From contig URZP01000004.1 of assembly GCA_900552365.1 (NCBI GenBank), positions 1 through 41,050 of the forward strand: a DNA stretch of 41,050 nt, written 5' to 3'. This DNA comes from an uncultured Coriobacteriaceae bacterium (GTDB lineage: Bacteria; Actinomycetota; Coriobacteriia; Coriobacteriales; Eggerthellaceae). The translations under genes and the position numbers were made by a program. Below the pieces are notes generated by a model. The model ran no database searches. It was not told the DNA's origin and saw only the letters and a list, made by a program, of their open reading frames with translations. Positions 7,911-15,073 of this stretch are shown here, in pieces. Position 1 is the first letter of the stretch; each line of letters opens with the position of its first letter.

Positions 7911-9332
7911 ATGCAGGATGCAAACGCTTGCAACGCCAACGAAGTCTTGACGAACGAATACCTCTCTTACCTTGCCGAAAGCGAAACCGACGAGGCCGAT
8001 CGCCGCGCCGCGTGGAACTACATCGTGAACTCCACCGCCGTATGGGATGGCAACCCGGTTTACATGGGCTATGTACCGCGCCTGTTCGGCCAAGATGCGT
8101 ACAAGCTGTTCAAAACGACCTCCGAAACCCTGTACGGTATTCTGAGCAAAGTCATTCGAGAATATCAGTCAAATCCTGAATATCGCGCGCTCTTCAAGTT
8201 CGATGAGCGCCTTGAGCAGCTGATGCTTGCCCCAACCGGCTACACCGACCCGCTGCCCATCACGCGCGTCGACTGCTTCCTTAACGAGGACACAGGCAAG
8301 CTGCGCTTTTGCGAGTTCAACACCGACGGCGCCTCAGGCATGAACGAGAACCGCGAAGCGTTCGCCTGCATCGCGCGGAGCGAGCCGTATCGTCGCCTTG
8401 CGCAGGATCATACGCTTTCGAACTGCGATGCCGACCTGTTCCCGGGCTGGGTTGACACGTTCCTCTCCATCTACAGCCACTACGACGCAAAAGTCGAGAA
8501 ACCGCGCATCGCCATCGTCGACTTCCTTGAGAACGCCGCATTCGAGGAGTTCAAGGTATACGCGGGCATCTTCAAGGAACGTGGGTTCGACATCTCCATC
8601 TTCGACGTGCGCGAACTGTCGTTTGACGGCGAGCACCTGCACGGCAAGAACGCCGCATGGGGTGATAGCGATGTCGATATCGACGTCATCTGGCGCCGCA
8701 CCGTGGCAAGCGACCTTCTGGAGCATTGGGACGAAAGCCAGCCCCTGGTTCAGGCGTACCTCGCCCATAAGGTTTGCCTGATCGGCGGTTTCGCTACCAA
8801 CATCGTCCACGACAAGCAGGTGTTCCGCGTTCTGCACCGTCCCGAGACCGCGGCGCTCCTCACCGAGAAGGAAGCAGCGCTGGTCAAGGAATGCATCCCC
8901 TTCACCGCCTTCCTTGACCCTGCCGAAATCGACATCGACGAAGTGAAGTCGAACCCCGCGCGCTGGGTGTTGAAGCCCAGCGACGGATACTGCAGCAAGA
9001 ACGTGACGGTTGGCCACGACTGCGACGCCGAAACCTGGGCGAAGATCATTGACGAGAGCCTTGCCCAAACCATAGGAACCTCGCAGCGCTTCCTGGTTCA
9101 GGAATGCTGCGAACTGTACAAGACGGCCACCGTGCCGCTGTACGGCAAGGACGAGGACTTCACGGCCCAGCCCGTCATGTTCAACAATCTCACTGGCCTG
9201 TACCTGATGGGCGGCCGTTTCTCGGGCGTGTTCAACCGTCTGGGGCCCGGCGCCATCATCATGGGTCGCAAGGGTGGTGTGACCTCGGCAACCGTATGGG
9301 TTGACGTCGACGTGCCGGCAGCGGCCGAATAA
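7911..9332 (+). CDS. glutathionylspermidine-synthase-like ATP-grasp ligase
   Basis: 473 residues. It resembles the synthetase part of glutathionylspermidine synthase and the circularly permuted ATP-grasp proteins, which join a carboxylate to an amine with ATP. Visible blocks are LRFCEFNTDGASGMNENRE (about 140-158), a WRRTVASDLLEHW segment, WVLKPSDGYCSKNVTVGHD (ATP-grasp lysine region), and the end FSGVFNRLGPGAIIMGRKGG. The start ATG is preceded by AGAAAGG at a slightly long distance of about 12 bp. It is 153 bp after the C26 hydrolase. The acceptor (polyamine or amino acid) is unknown; the organism need not make glutathione. Family call is good, substrate is open. Confidence 0.8.
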   Translation: MQDANACNANEVLTNEYLSYLAESETDEADRRAAWNYIVNSTAVWDGNPVYMGYVPRLFGQDAYKLFKTTSETLYGILSKVIREYQSNPEYRALFKFDERLEQLMLAPTGYTDPLPITRVDCFLNEDTGKLRFCEFNTDGASGMNENREAFACIARSEPYRRLAQDHTLSNCDADLFPGWVDTFLSIYSHYDAKVEKPRIAIVDFLENAAFEEFKVYAGIFKERGFDISIFDVRELSFDGEHLHGKNAAWGDSDVDIDVIWRRTVASDLLEHWDESQPLVQAYLAHKVCLIGGFATNIVHDKQVFRVLHRPETAALLTEKEAALVKECIPFTAFLDPAEIDIDEVKSNPARWVLKPSDGYCSKNVTVGHDCDAETWAKIIDESLAQTIGTSQRFLVQECCELYKTATVPLYGKDEDFTAQPVMFNNLTGLYLMGGRFSGVFNRLGPGAIIMGRKGGVTSATVWVDVDVPAAAE

Positions 9333-9347
9333 TCGCGCGCCAAAGCG

Positions 9348-10172
9348 ATGGAACAGCCTTTGGCGCGAAAGGACGGCTTTCAATCCGTCCTTCAGGCGGT
9401 TGGAACCCTGTGCGTGGCGCTTCTGCTGCTGGCAAGCGGCTTTCTGGCATGCGTCCTTCCGCCCACCGCAAAAACGCTTGCGCTGCAAACCGCCCAGCCC
9501 GACGCACGCACAGCATTCACCGTTAACGACCTGGCCAACGTAGCCGATGCCACGCGCGACTATTCCTTCGGCTCGCACGACCACGCGTCCCTGGTTCATG
9601 CCATCGCGGTTGCAAACCACAACGCCCAAGAACGCGGGAAAGCCACCGGCAAAGCCCAGATTGGCGCCCGGAACCTTGACGGTGTTGACATCAACGATCA
9701 ACAGCAGGTGGAAGCTGCATTCGCTCACGCAACCGAGCGCTACGTTTACAGCGACGACGCCATCAGCCATCTTGACGACTGTTATTCCGTGGCGATGAGA
9801 GCCTACGCGCTTGTTGCCGTCGCGCTGATCCTTGCCGTCGCCTCGCTTGCCGCCATGCGTTCGCGCGTTGGCGCCGCACGAGCCCTCACCCGCGCTGGAA
9901 CCGGCATCGTCGCATTGTTCGCGGTGGCGGGGATCTGGGCGGCCATCGACTTCGACGGGCTGTTCACCGTCTTTCACGAACTGTTCTTCTCGCAAGGCAA
10001 CTGAACCTTCGCCAGCGATTCGCTTTTGATCTGCGCCTTGCCAACTGAATTTTGGGTGGGAATGGGTGCTGTCTGGCTCACAACCAGCACCATCGCTTCT
10101 ATACTGTCAATCTTGGTCGGAAAATCACTGACGAAGCCCCGTGGCGCACGTCAAGCTTCCACCAACCGATGA
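9348..10172 (+). pseudogene. DUF1461/TIGR01906-like membrane protein interrupted by an in-frame TGA
   Basis: The open frame from ATG 9348 stops at TGA 10002-10004 (218 residues), 15 bp after the ATP-grasp gene. It has a TM helix at about 15-38, the ISHLDDCYSVAMRAYALVAVAL block (about 140-160) and a TM helix near 180-200. It then reads FDGLFTVFHELFFSQGN before the TGA. Downstream, the same frame stays open to TGA 10170-10172 and encodes TFASDSLLICALPTEFW, then a hydrophobic stretch VGMGAVWLTTSTIASILSI. From family memory, DUF1461 proteins continue as GNW...LI..LP..FW plus a last TM helix, so the TGA replaces a conserved Trp codon (TGG to TGA). It is either a nonsense mutation, a sequence error or readthrough. 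Other genes here end with TGA, so the code is standard. Confidence 0.7.
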
Positions 10173-10228
10173 AACAACACCGCAGCATGTTTCGGCCTGC
10201 GGCTAAGCACGACGGAAAGAGAGTCTTC

Positions 10229-11827
10229 ATGACCGATCAGCAGAAAGTGCGCGTCCGCTTCGCGCCGTCGCCTACCGGCCGCCTCCACATCGGCGGCGCC
10301 CGCACCGCGATCTTCAACTGGGCTTTCGCCCGCGCTAAAGGCGGCGACTTCATCCTGCGCATCGAGGACACCGACCCCGAGCGTTCCACTGAAGAGAACG
10401 TGCGCGTCATCGTCGACGCCATGAAATGGCTCGGCCTTGACTGGGACGAGGGCCCCGAGGTTGGCGGCCAGTACGGCCCCTACTTCCAGATGCAGCGCAT
10501 GGACACTTATAAGGAAGCCCTTGAGATCCTGAAAGAGCGCGACGCCGTATATCCTTGCTTCTGCACGAAGGAAACGCTTGACGCCAAGCGCGCCGAAGCC
10601 GAGAAGAACGAGGGCGGCTATGCCGGCGACGACCGCACCTGCCGCGTTCTTTCCAAGGAAGAGGCTCAGGCACGCATCGATGCAGGCGAGCCCCATGTTT
10701 GGCGCCTGAAGGTACCCGAAAACCACGGCCCCATCGAGTTCGACGACGCCGTGTACGGTCGCGTGTCCTTCCCCGCCGACGTCATGGACGACATGATCCT
10801 GGTTCGCACCGACGGCAGCCCCACCTACAACTTCGCCGTTGTCTGCGACGACACCAACATGCAGATCACGCACGTCATCCGCGGCGATGACCACCTGTCC
10901 AACACCCCGCGCCAGATCCTTATCTACGAGGCGCTGGGTCGCCCAGTTCCGCAGTTCGCGCATCTGTCCATGATTTTGGGCGCCGATGGCAAGAAGCTTT
11001 CGAAGCGCCACGGCGCAACCAGCGTCGAAGAGTACCGCGATCGCGGCTACCTGCCCGATGCCATGGTCAACTTCCTGGCACTGCTGGGCTGGTCGCTTGA
11101 CGGCGAAACCACCATCATCGGCCGCGACGAGCTGTGCCGTGCATTCGATCTTGACCGCATCACCAAGAAAGACGCCGTTTTCGACGAGACGAAGCTGGAC
11201 TGGATGGACGGCGTGTACATGCGCGAACTCGAGCCCGCCCGCTGGGCCGAGATCGCAAAGCCCTGGCTTGCCGAGGCAGTTGCCCTGGGCAAAAGCGCCC
11301 AACCCGGCGTGAACGTCATCCCCACGCCGAACCCCTCCGACCCGAACGCGCCTCAGCCCGAACCGCTGGTTGTTTCCGACGAAGCCCGCGAGGTCGCCGC
11401 TGCGTATGTTCAGCAAAACCTGGCTTGGTTCGAGCAGATCTACCCCCTGCTTGCCGAGCGCCTCAACCACTTGGACGAGATCCCCGAGAAGATCGCGTTC
11501 ATGTTCTGGGGTCCCAACGTCCGCCTGGACGAGAAAAGCTCCAAGAAGGTGCTGCTGAAGGACGGTGCCCGCGCTGACGAGGCACTGCGCGCTTGCCGCG
11601 ACATCCTTGCTGACGAGGCCAACGAGTGGGAAGCCGAGTCGCTGCAAGAGAAATGCCGCGCTTTGTGCGAACCGCTGGACATGAAGGCGAAGAACCTGTT
11701 CCAGCCCCTGCGCGTTGCCGTTTGCGGCAACATGGTCTCGCCGCCGCTGTTCGAGAGCATCGCGCTTATGGACCGCGCAGACGTGCTTGCCCGCATCGAC
11801 GGGATCCTTGCGAACATCTTCGCGTAA
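10229..11827 (+). CDS. gltX: glutamyl-tRNA synthetase GltX
   Basis: 532 residues from ATG 10229, which has GGAAAGAGA about 8 bp upstream and begins MTDQQKVRVRFAPSPTGRLHIGG. A class I aminoacyl-tRNA synthetase that charges tRNA-Glu. The HIGH signature is in PSPTGRLHIGGARTAIFN, the KMSKS equivalent is KKLSKRHG, and RGDDHLSNTPRQ is also present. Between the catalytic and anticodon-binding parts there is a proline-rich insert (NVIPTPNPSDPNAPQPEP). In Actinobacteria the enzyme is often non-discriminating and also charges tRNA-Gln; the tRNA-Gln at the end of this window fits but does not prove that. The promoter presumably lies within the 3' end of the DUF1461 gene. Confidence 0.97.
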   Translation: MTDQQKVRVRFAPSPTGRLHIGGARTAIFNWAFARAKGGDFILRIEDTDPERSTEENVRVIVDAMKWLGLDWDEGPEVGGQYGPYFQMQRMDTYKEALEILKERDAVYPCFCTKETLDAKRAEAEKNEGGYAGDDRTCRVLSKEEAQARIDAGEPHVWRLKVPENHGPIEFDDAVYGRVSFPADVMDDMILVRTDGSPTYNFAVVCDDTNMQITHVIRGDDHLSNTPRQILIYEALGRPVPQFAHLSMILGADGKKLSKRHGATSVEEYRDRGYLPDAMVNFLALLGWSLDGETTIIGRDELCRAFDLDRITKKDAVFDETKLDWMDGVYMRELEPARWAEIAKPWLAEAVALGKSAQPGVNVIPTPNPSDPNAPQPEPLVVSDEAREVAAAYVQQNLAWFEQIYPLLAERLNHLDEIPEKIAFMFWGPNVRLDEKSSKKVLLKDGARADEALRACRDILADEANEWEAESLQEKCRALCEPLDMKAKNLFQPLRVAVCGNMVSPPLFESIALMDRADVLARIDGILANIFA

Positions 11828-11833
11828 TGAATG

Positions 11834-11859
11834 ACGGGCGCCGCTTCTGCGGCGCCCGT
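11834..11859 (+). terminator. strong hairpin after gltX
   Basis: Perfect 11-bp stem acgggcgccgc / gcggcgcccgt with a TTCT loop, followed by TCTGTT. It begins 7 bp after the gltX stop. With a poor U-tract and a ribosome-binding site right behind it, it may be a partial terminator between gltX and the thioesterase gene. Confidence 0.75.
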
Positions 11860-11879
11860 TCTGTTGAAAGGACACGATC

Positions 11880-12293
11880 ATGATGGATCCGAACATCTCA
11901 CTTGAAGAGGCCCGCGAATTCTTCAAGAACGACCACTTCGCAACCGAAGCCTGCGGCTGCCGCGTCGTCGAGGCCGGTCCCGGTCATGCCGTTTGCGAGT
12001 TCGATATCGAAGAGAAGCACCTCAACGGCTTCGGTGGCGTCATGGGCGGCGCCATCTTCACGCTGGCCGACTTCGCCGTTGCTATTGCCAGCAACATCGG
12101 CGAAGAGCCTTCTGCCTGCGTCGTTTGCTCAATCCAGTTCATGAAGGGCGCGAAGGGCGATAAACTGATCGCAACGGCTTCGACCGACCGATCCGGCCGC
12201 ACGCTTGGGTTCTACACCATTGACGTGGTGGACAACCTGGGCACGAAGGTGGCGAAGATGACCGCCACGTGCAGCCGCAAACCGAAGGCGTAA
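11880..12293 (+). CDS. PaaI-family hotdog thioesterase
   Basis: 137 residues. Hotdog-fold acyl-CoA thioesterase of the PaaI/YdiI group. The signature HLNGFGGVMGGAIFTLADFAVAIA (about 41-64) holds the family's N-G-x-x-(H/M)-G-G motif; the usual histidine before GG is replaced by methionine (VMGG), which may change activity. A GAAAGGA ribosome-binding site precedes the ATGATG start. It lies downstream of gltX, separated by a hairpin. The substrate is unknown, and aromatic or short acyl-CoA esters are typical of the family. Confidence 0.88.
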   Translation: MMDPNISLEEAREFFKNDHFATEACGCRVVEAGPGHAVCEFDIEEKHLNGFGGVMGGAIFTLADFAVAIASNIGEEPSACVVCSIQFMKGAKGDKLIATASTDRSGRTLGFYTIDVVDNLGTKVAKMTATCSRKPKA

Positions 12294-12397
12294 CGACGAG
12301 CACGCCGTAATAGGGCTTTCACGAATGTTCGACAGTCATAAGTTTCAATAGCAGCCGATGCCGACATGAGCGCCGGCTTTCGAGCAAAGGAGCAGCC

Positions 12398-12910
12398 ATG
12401 AAGATCAACGTCCCGCTTGAGAACGGGCTTTTGCCCGACCGTTTCGGCAAGCATGCCGCCAACGAGTACCGTACCGAGAACTTCCCCACTCGCTCGTTCC
12501 CTATTTCGGTTGAGGACGTTCCTACGAACACGAAATCCATCGCGCTTGCATTCGTCGACTTCGATGCCATTCCCGTGGGCGGATTCTGCTGGATTCATTG
12601 GCTGGCCTGCGATTTCGCACCCGACACCACGCTCATTCCCGAGAACGCCAGCGCAAGCGGCGAAGTTGCTTGCACGCAAGGCGCGAACTCCAACTGGTCG
12701 CCCATGTCCCACGGCTCAAGCAACCCTGCCGTATTCAATCGCTACTGCGGACCGCAACCGCCCGATAAGACGCATTTCTACACTCTTGCCGTATATGCGC
12801 TCGATACGAAGCTCGACCTGCCCGAAGGCTACTACTTAAACGAATTCCGCCGCGCCATCGACGGGCACGTGCTTGCCAAGGCCACGCTTGAGATTCCCAG
12901 CCGCTCGTAA
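12398..12910 (+). CDS. YbhB/YbcL-type phosphatidylethanolamine-binding protein (PEBP)
   Basis: 170 residues. Bacterial PEBP / Raf-kinase-inhibitor-like family, whose biological role in bacteria is poorly defined. Conserved ligand-pocket elements are SIALAFVDFDAIPVGGFCWIHWLACDF (about 47-73), which corresponds to the DPDAP...HW motif with the usual DPDAP reading DFDAI. NRYCGPQPPDKTHFYTLAVYAL (about 113-134) corresponds to the YxGPxPPxGxHxYxFxVYAL motif. The start has AAAGGAG about 7 bp upstream. It is a single gene in the gltX direction, ending at a bidirectional terminator. Confidence 0.93.
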   Translation: MKINVPLENGLLPDRFGKHAANEYRTENFPTRSFPISVEDVPTNTKSIALAFVDFDAIPVGGFCWIHWLACDFAPDTTLIPENASASGEVACTQGANSNWSPMSHGSSNPAVFNRYCGPQPPDKTHFYTLAVYALDTKLDLPEGYYLNEFRRAIDGHVLAKATLEIPSRS

Positions 12911-12993
12911 AGGTTGGGATGGTCTACGGGCGTCTGACGCTTGAATTGAGGCCGCGTGTAAATCAGGCAGCCTTACCCACCATCCGATTTCAC

Positions 12994-13026
12994 TAAAGCC
13001 GCGGCTCACTGAGCTGCGGCTTTTTT
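12994..13026. terminator. bidirectional terminator between PEBP and DMT genes
   Basis: The inverted repeat aaagccgcggctca / gagctgcggctttttt forms a stem of about 10 bp with T-runs on both strands (TTTTTT on plus, CTTTAG on minus). It separates two convergent genes. Confidence 0.8.
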
Positions 13027-13033
13027 ACGGTCG

Positions 13034-13858
13034 CTAATCGACCTGCGGCTTTGCGCCGTCATCGCCCTCGCTGAAGGTTTCCAGCACCAACATCCCCACC
13101 ATCAAAATCAGGCCGATCCAATCGGCCCCGGTGAAGACCGTCCCCAAAAGCAGCGCCGAGAACATCATCGCACTGGCAGGCTCCACCGCGCCAAGCAGGC
13201 TGCCGATGATCGAACCGACCAGCGACACGCCGCGCAAGTAGAGCCAAAACGACAGGAACGTGCCTAAAAACGTCAGACCGCCGATTAACGCCAACCAACC
13301 CCGCGTATCAAGCAAAGCAACCTCGGCGACGAACATCTGCGGGCCCATCGTGGTGAGATAAACAACGGTCGACAGCACGAATGTGATAAGCATGCCCACC
13401 GCCGTAACCGGGAAGCTGCCGAACTTCTCGAACAGATGCGCATGACGCGGCACCAGCACGTAAACGGCAACCGAGAACGCATTGAGAATACCCCAGAACA
13501 GGCCCGCGGCAGGCAAAACCAGTGTGGTGGGATCGCCCTGGGTTGCAATGAGGAACGTTGCCACCAAGGCAAGAACAAGGCCCGCCGCCTCGATCGCGCG
13601 TGGAAGTCTACGAGCAACAAGACACGTGTACAGCATCACGAACACGGTTCCCAGCATTTGCAGAACAGTCGCGGTCCCCGCATTGGTGAGCGCGACAGCC
13701 GTCATGCAAGCGAACTGATCGACGAACAGGCACAATCCGAACACAAGCAGCGCGATCTTCGTGACCTTCGCGCACGTGGCCATTCGGTTGAGCACTGCAC
13801 GACGCGCGACGAAAATCGCGGTGAAGAACGCGACCCCTGCGAAGAACGAACGCACCAC
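13034..13858 (-). CDS. EamA/DMT-family transporter, 5' end abnormal
   Basis: 274 residues from the GTG at 13858, but the frame is open to 13987. It encodes further family-like sequence upstream: LHTGFISGVVGAGLWGVSG, then TCAQFLFATYGITPLFST, which is the expected first EamA helix. No ATG, GTG or TTG exists in that extension. An ATT at 13954 or a frameshift from the ATG at 13998 (another frame, MPHNLETRR) would be needed to make the complete protein of about 306 residues. The visible part has about nine hydrophobic helices with the EamA repeat (GILNAFSVAVYVLVP, LGTFLSFWLYLRGVSLVGSIIGSLLGAVEPASAMMFSALLLG). The in-frame stop just upstream is the radical SAM gene's own stop, directly after the palindromic repeats. 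It may be an exporter of small metabolites, and may be a frameshifted gene. Confidence 0.75.
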   Translation of the reverse strand: MVRSFFAGVAFFTAIFVARRAVLNRMATCAKVTKIALLVFGLCLFVDQFACMTAVALTNAGTATVLQMLGTVFVMLYTCLVARRLPRAIEAAGLVLALVATFLIATQGDPTTLVLPAAGLFWGILNAFSVAVYVLVPRHAHLFEKFGSFPVTAVGMLITFVLSTVVYLTTMGPQMFVAEVALLDTRGWLALIGGLTFLGTFLSFWLYLRGVSLVGSIIGSLLGAVEPASAMMFSALLLGTVFTGADWIGLILMVGMLVLETFSEGDDGAKPQVD

Positions 13859-13987
13859 CGTAGAGAACAGCGGCGTGATGCCGTACGTTGCGAACAGGAA
13901 TTGAGCGCATGTTCCCGATACGCCCCAAAGCCCCGCGCCGACAACCCCTGAAATGAACCCGGTATGAAGCGACGGCGCGTCTCGAGG

Positions 13988-15073
13988 TTATGAGGCATGG
14001 TTCGCCCCGACTTGGTCGCCGTCGCTGCGGTCTAGCAGACCGCGCTCGGGCATTAGCACTTGGTCGCTGTCGCTGCGGTCTAGCAGACCGCGCTCGGCGA
14101 CCCCGCTGCCGTCCCACACCGGAATAAAACTCTCTTTTGCAGCGGGACCCTCCTGCCAGAAATAGTCTTCCATGCCAATCGAATCGGCGTAATCCAGCAG
14201 GCGCTCATATTCCTCGTTGGACACGGTTTCGCCCAAACGTGGATACCTCGCAAGAACACGCTGCGCACGAACATCGCCTTCTTCCGCACGCGATGCAAGA
14301 ACAGGCGTGTACTGATTCATGACAGACACCAGCACGTCATCGCCGTAACGTTCGTGAAGCAACTTCAAAACGCGCTTCGAATCCTCCAAGCCGCCGGGCA
14401 GCAGCAAATGACGCACAACAACGCCACACGTCATCCGCACTTGGTCGCGATATTCGTCGAACTTGGGAGCACCGATGGTTTCGACCATGGCGTCAAGCGC
14501 ACGGACGGCCACTTCAGGGTAGTCGGACGCATGCGAATATGCCTGAGCCACCTGGCCGCTGGCGTACTTGAAGTCGGTGAGATAAATATCAACCGTGTCT
14601 TTCAACGCGTTGATGGCCTGAAAACGTTCGTAACCTGACGTATTCCAAGCAACCGGAAGCGCCAACCCGCGCTCGCGAGACGCCCGCACCGCCTCGCGGA
14701 TCTGCAACGCATAGTGCGTCGGCGTGACGCAATTGATGTTGAGCGCACCCTGGGTTTGCAGCTCAAGGAAGATATCAGCCAAGCGATCGATGGTCACGTC
14801 GATACCGAACTCGCCTTCGGCGATCGTCGCGTTTTGGCAGTACACGCAATGGAGCGGGCAGTTCGCAAAGAACACCGTGCCCGAACCCGACTCGCCCGAC
14901 AGCGGCGGCTCTTCCCAATAATGAAGGGCAGCGCGCGCTACACGGATTGTGTCGTCGGCCCCGCAAACACCGCGCCTGCCCGCCGCACGATCGGCGGCGC
15001 ACAGGCGCGGGCAGAGGTTGCAGGGTGAAAAGCGCAGGCTTCCAACCTGCGCTGGGAAATCAGCAGCAGCCAT
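13988..15073 (-). CDS. PflA-like radical SAM protein with repeat-derived C-terminus
   Basis: 361 residues from ATG 15073; a longer open frame upstream only shadows the next gene. It belongs to the PflA-related COG1313 group. There is an N-terminal cysteine set FSPCNLCPRLC...GVCG (Cys18, 21, 25, 37), the radical SAM motif NCPLHCVYC (Cys72, 76, 79), and NINCVTPTHY and VVVRHLLLPGG further on. The gene overlaps the stop of the metal-tail gene by 14 bp, so the two are coupled. The last 35 or so residues (ERGLLDRSDSDQV repeated as ERGLLDRSDGDQV) are encoded by two tandem palindromic elements and look added to an ending at about residue 325. The substrate is unknown. Confidence 0.88.
   Translation of the reverse strand: MAAADFPAQVGSLRFSPCNLCPRLCAADRAAGRRGVCGADDTIRVARAALHYWEEPPLSGESGSGTVFFANCPLHCVYCQNATIAEGEFGIDVTIDRLADIFLELQTQGALNINCVTPTHYALQIREAVRASRERGLALPVAWNTSGYERFQAINALKDTVDIYLTDFKYASGQVAQAYSHASDYPEVAVRALDAMVETIGAPKFDEYRDQVRMTCGVVVRHLLLPGGLEDSKRVLKLLHERYGDDVLVSVMNQYTPVLASRAEEGDVRAQRVLARYPRLGETVSNEEYERLLDYADSIGMEDYFWQEGPAAKESFIPVWDGSGVAERGLLDRSDSDQVLMPERGLLDRSDGDQVGANHAS
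14014..14050 (+). repeat. palindromic element, copy A (right arm decayed)
   Basis: Left outer arm GGTCGC, loop CGTCGCT, inner palindrome gcggtct-agc-agaccgc (14027-14043), GCTCG, then GG followed by unrelated sequence. It lies 48 bp before copy B and is near-identical to it (one difference in about 40 bp), which indicates an in-frame tandem duplication. Confidence 0.85.
14062..14102 (+). repeat. palindromic element, copy B (intact)
   Basis: Outer stem GGTCGC (14062-14067) / GCGACC (14097-14102), left loop TGTCGCT, inner stem gcggtct / agaccgc with AGC loop (14075-14091), right loop GCTCG. The outer arms differ from the 31-kb copies by a matched pair of changes (GGACGC/GCGTCC there). It is translated in the radical SAM C-terminus. 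Confidence 0.9.

Noticed and set aside
10002..10004. TGA in the DUF1461 gene as selenocysteine
   Set aside because: The family position is tryptophan, not cysteine, and the downstream sequence has only a five-base-pair palindrome with a one-base loop, which is not a convincing SECIS.
10052..10228. 59-residue upstream extension of gltX
   Set aside because: The family start is MTDQQKVRVRFAPSPTG at 10229, with its own ribosome-binding site; the upstream codons overlap the DUF1461 continuation in another frame.
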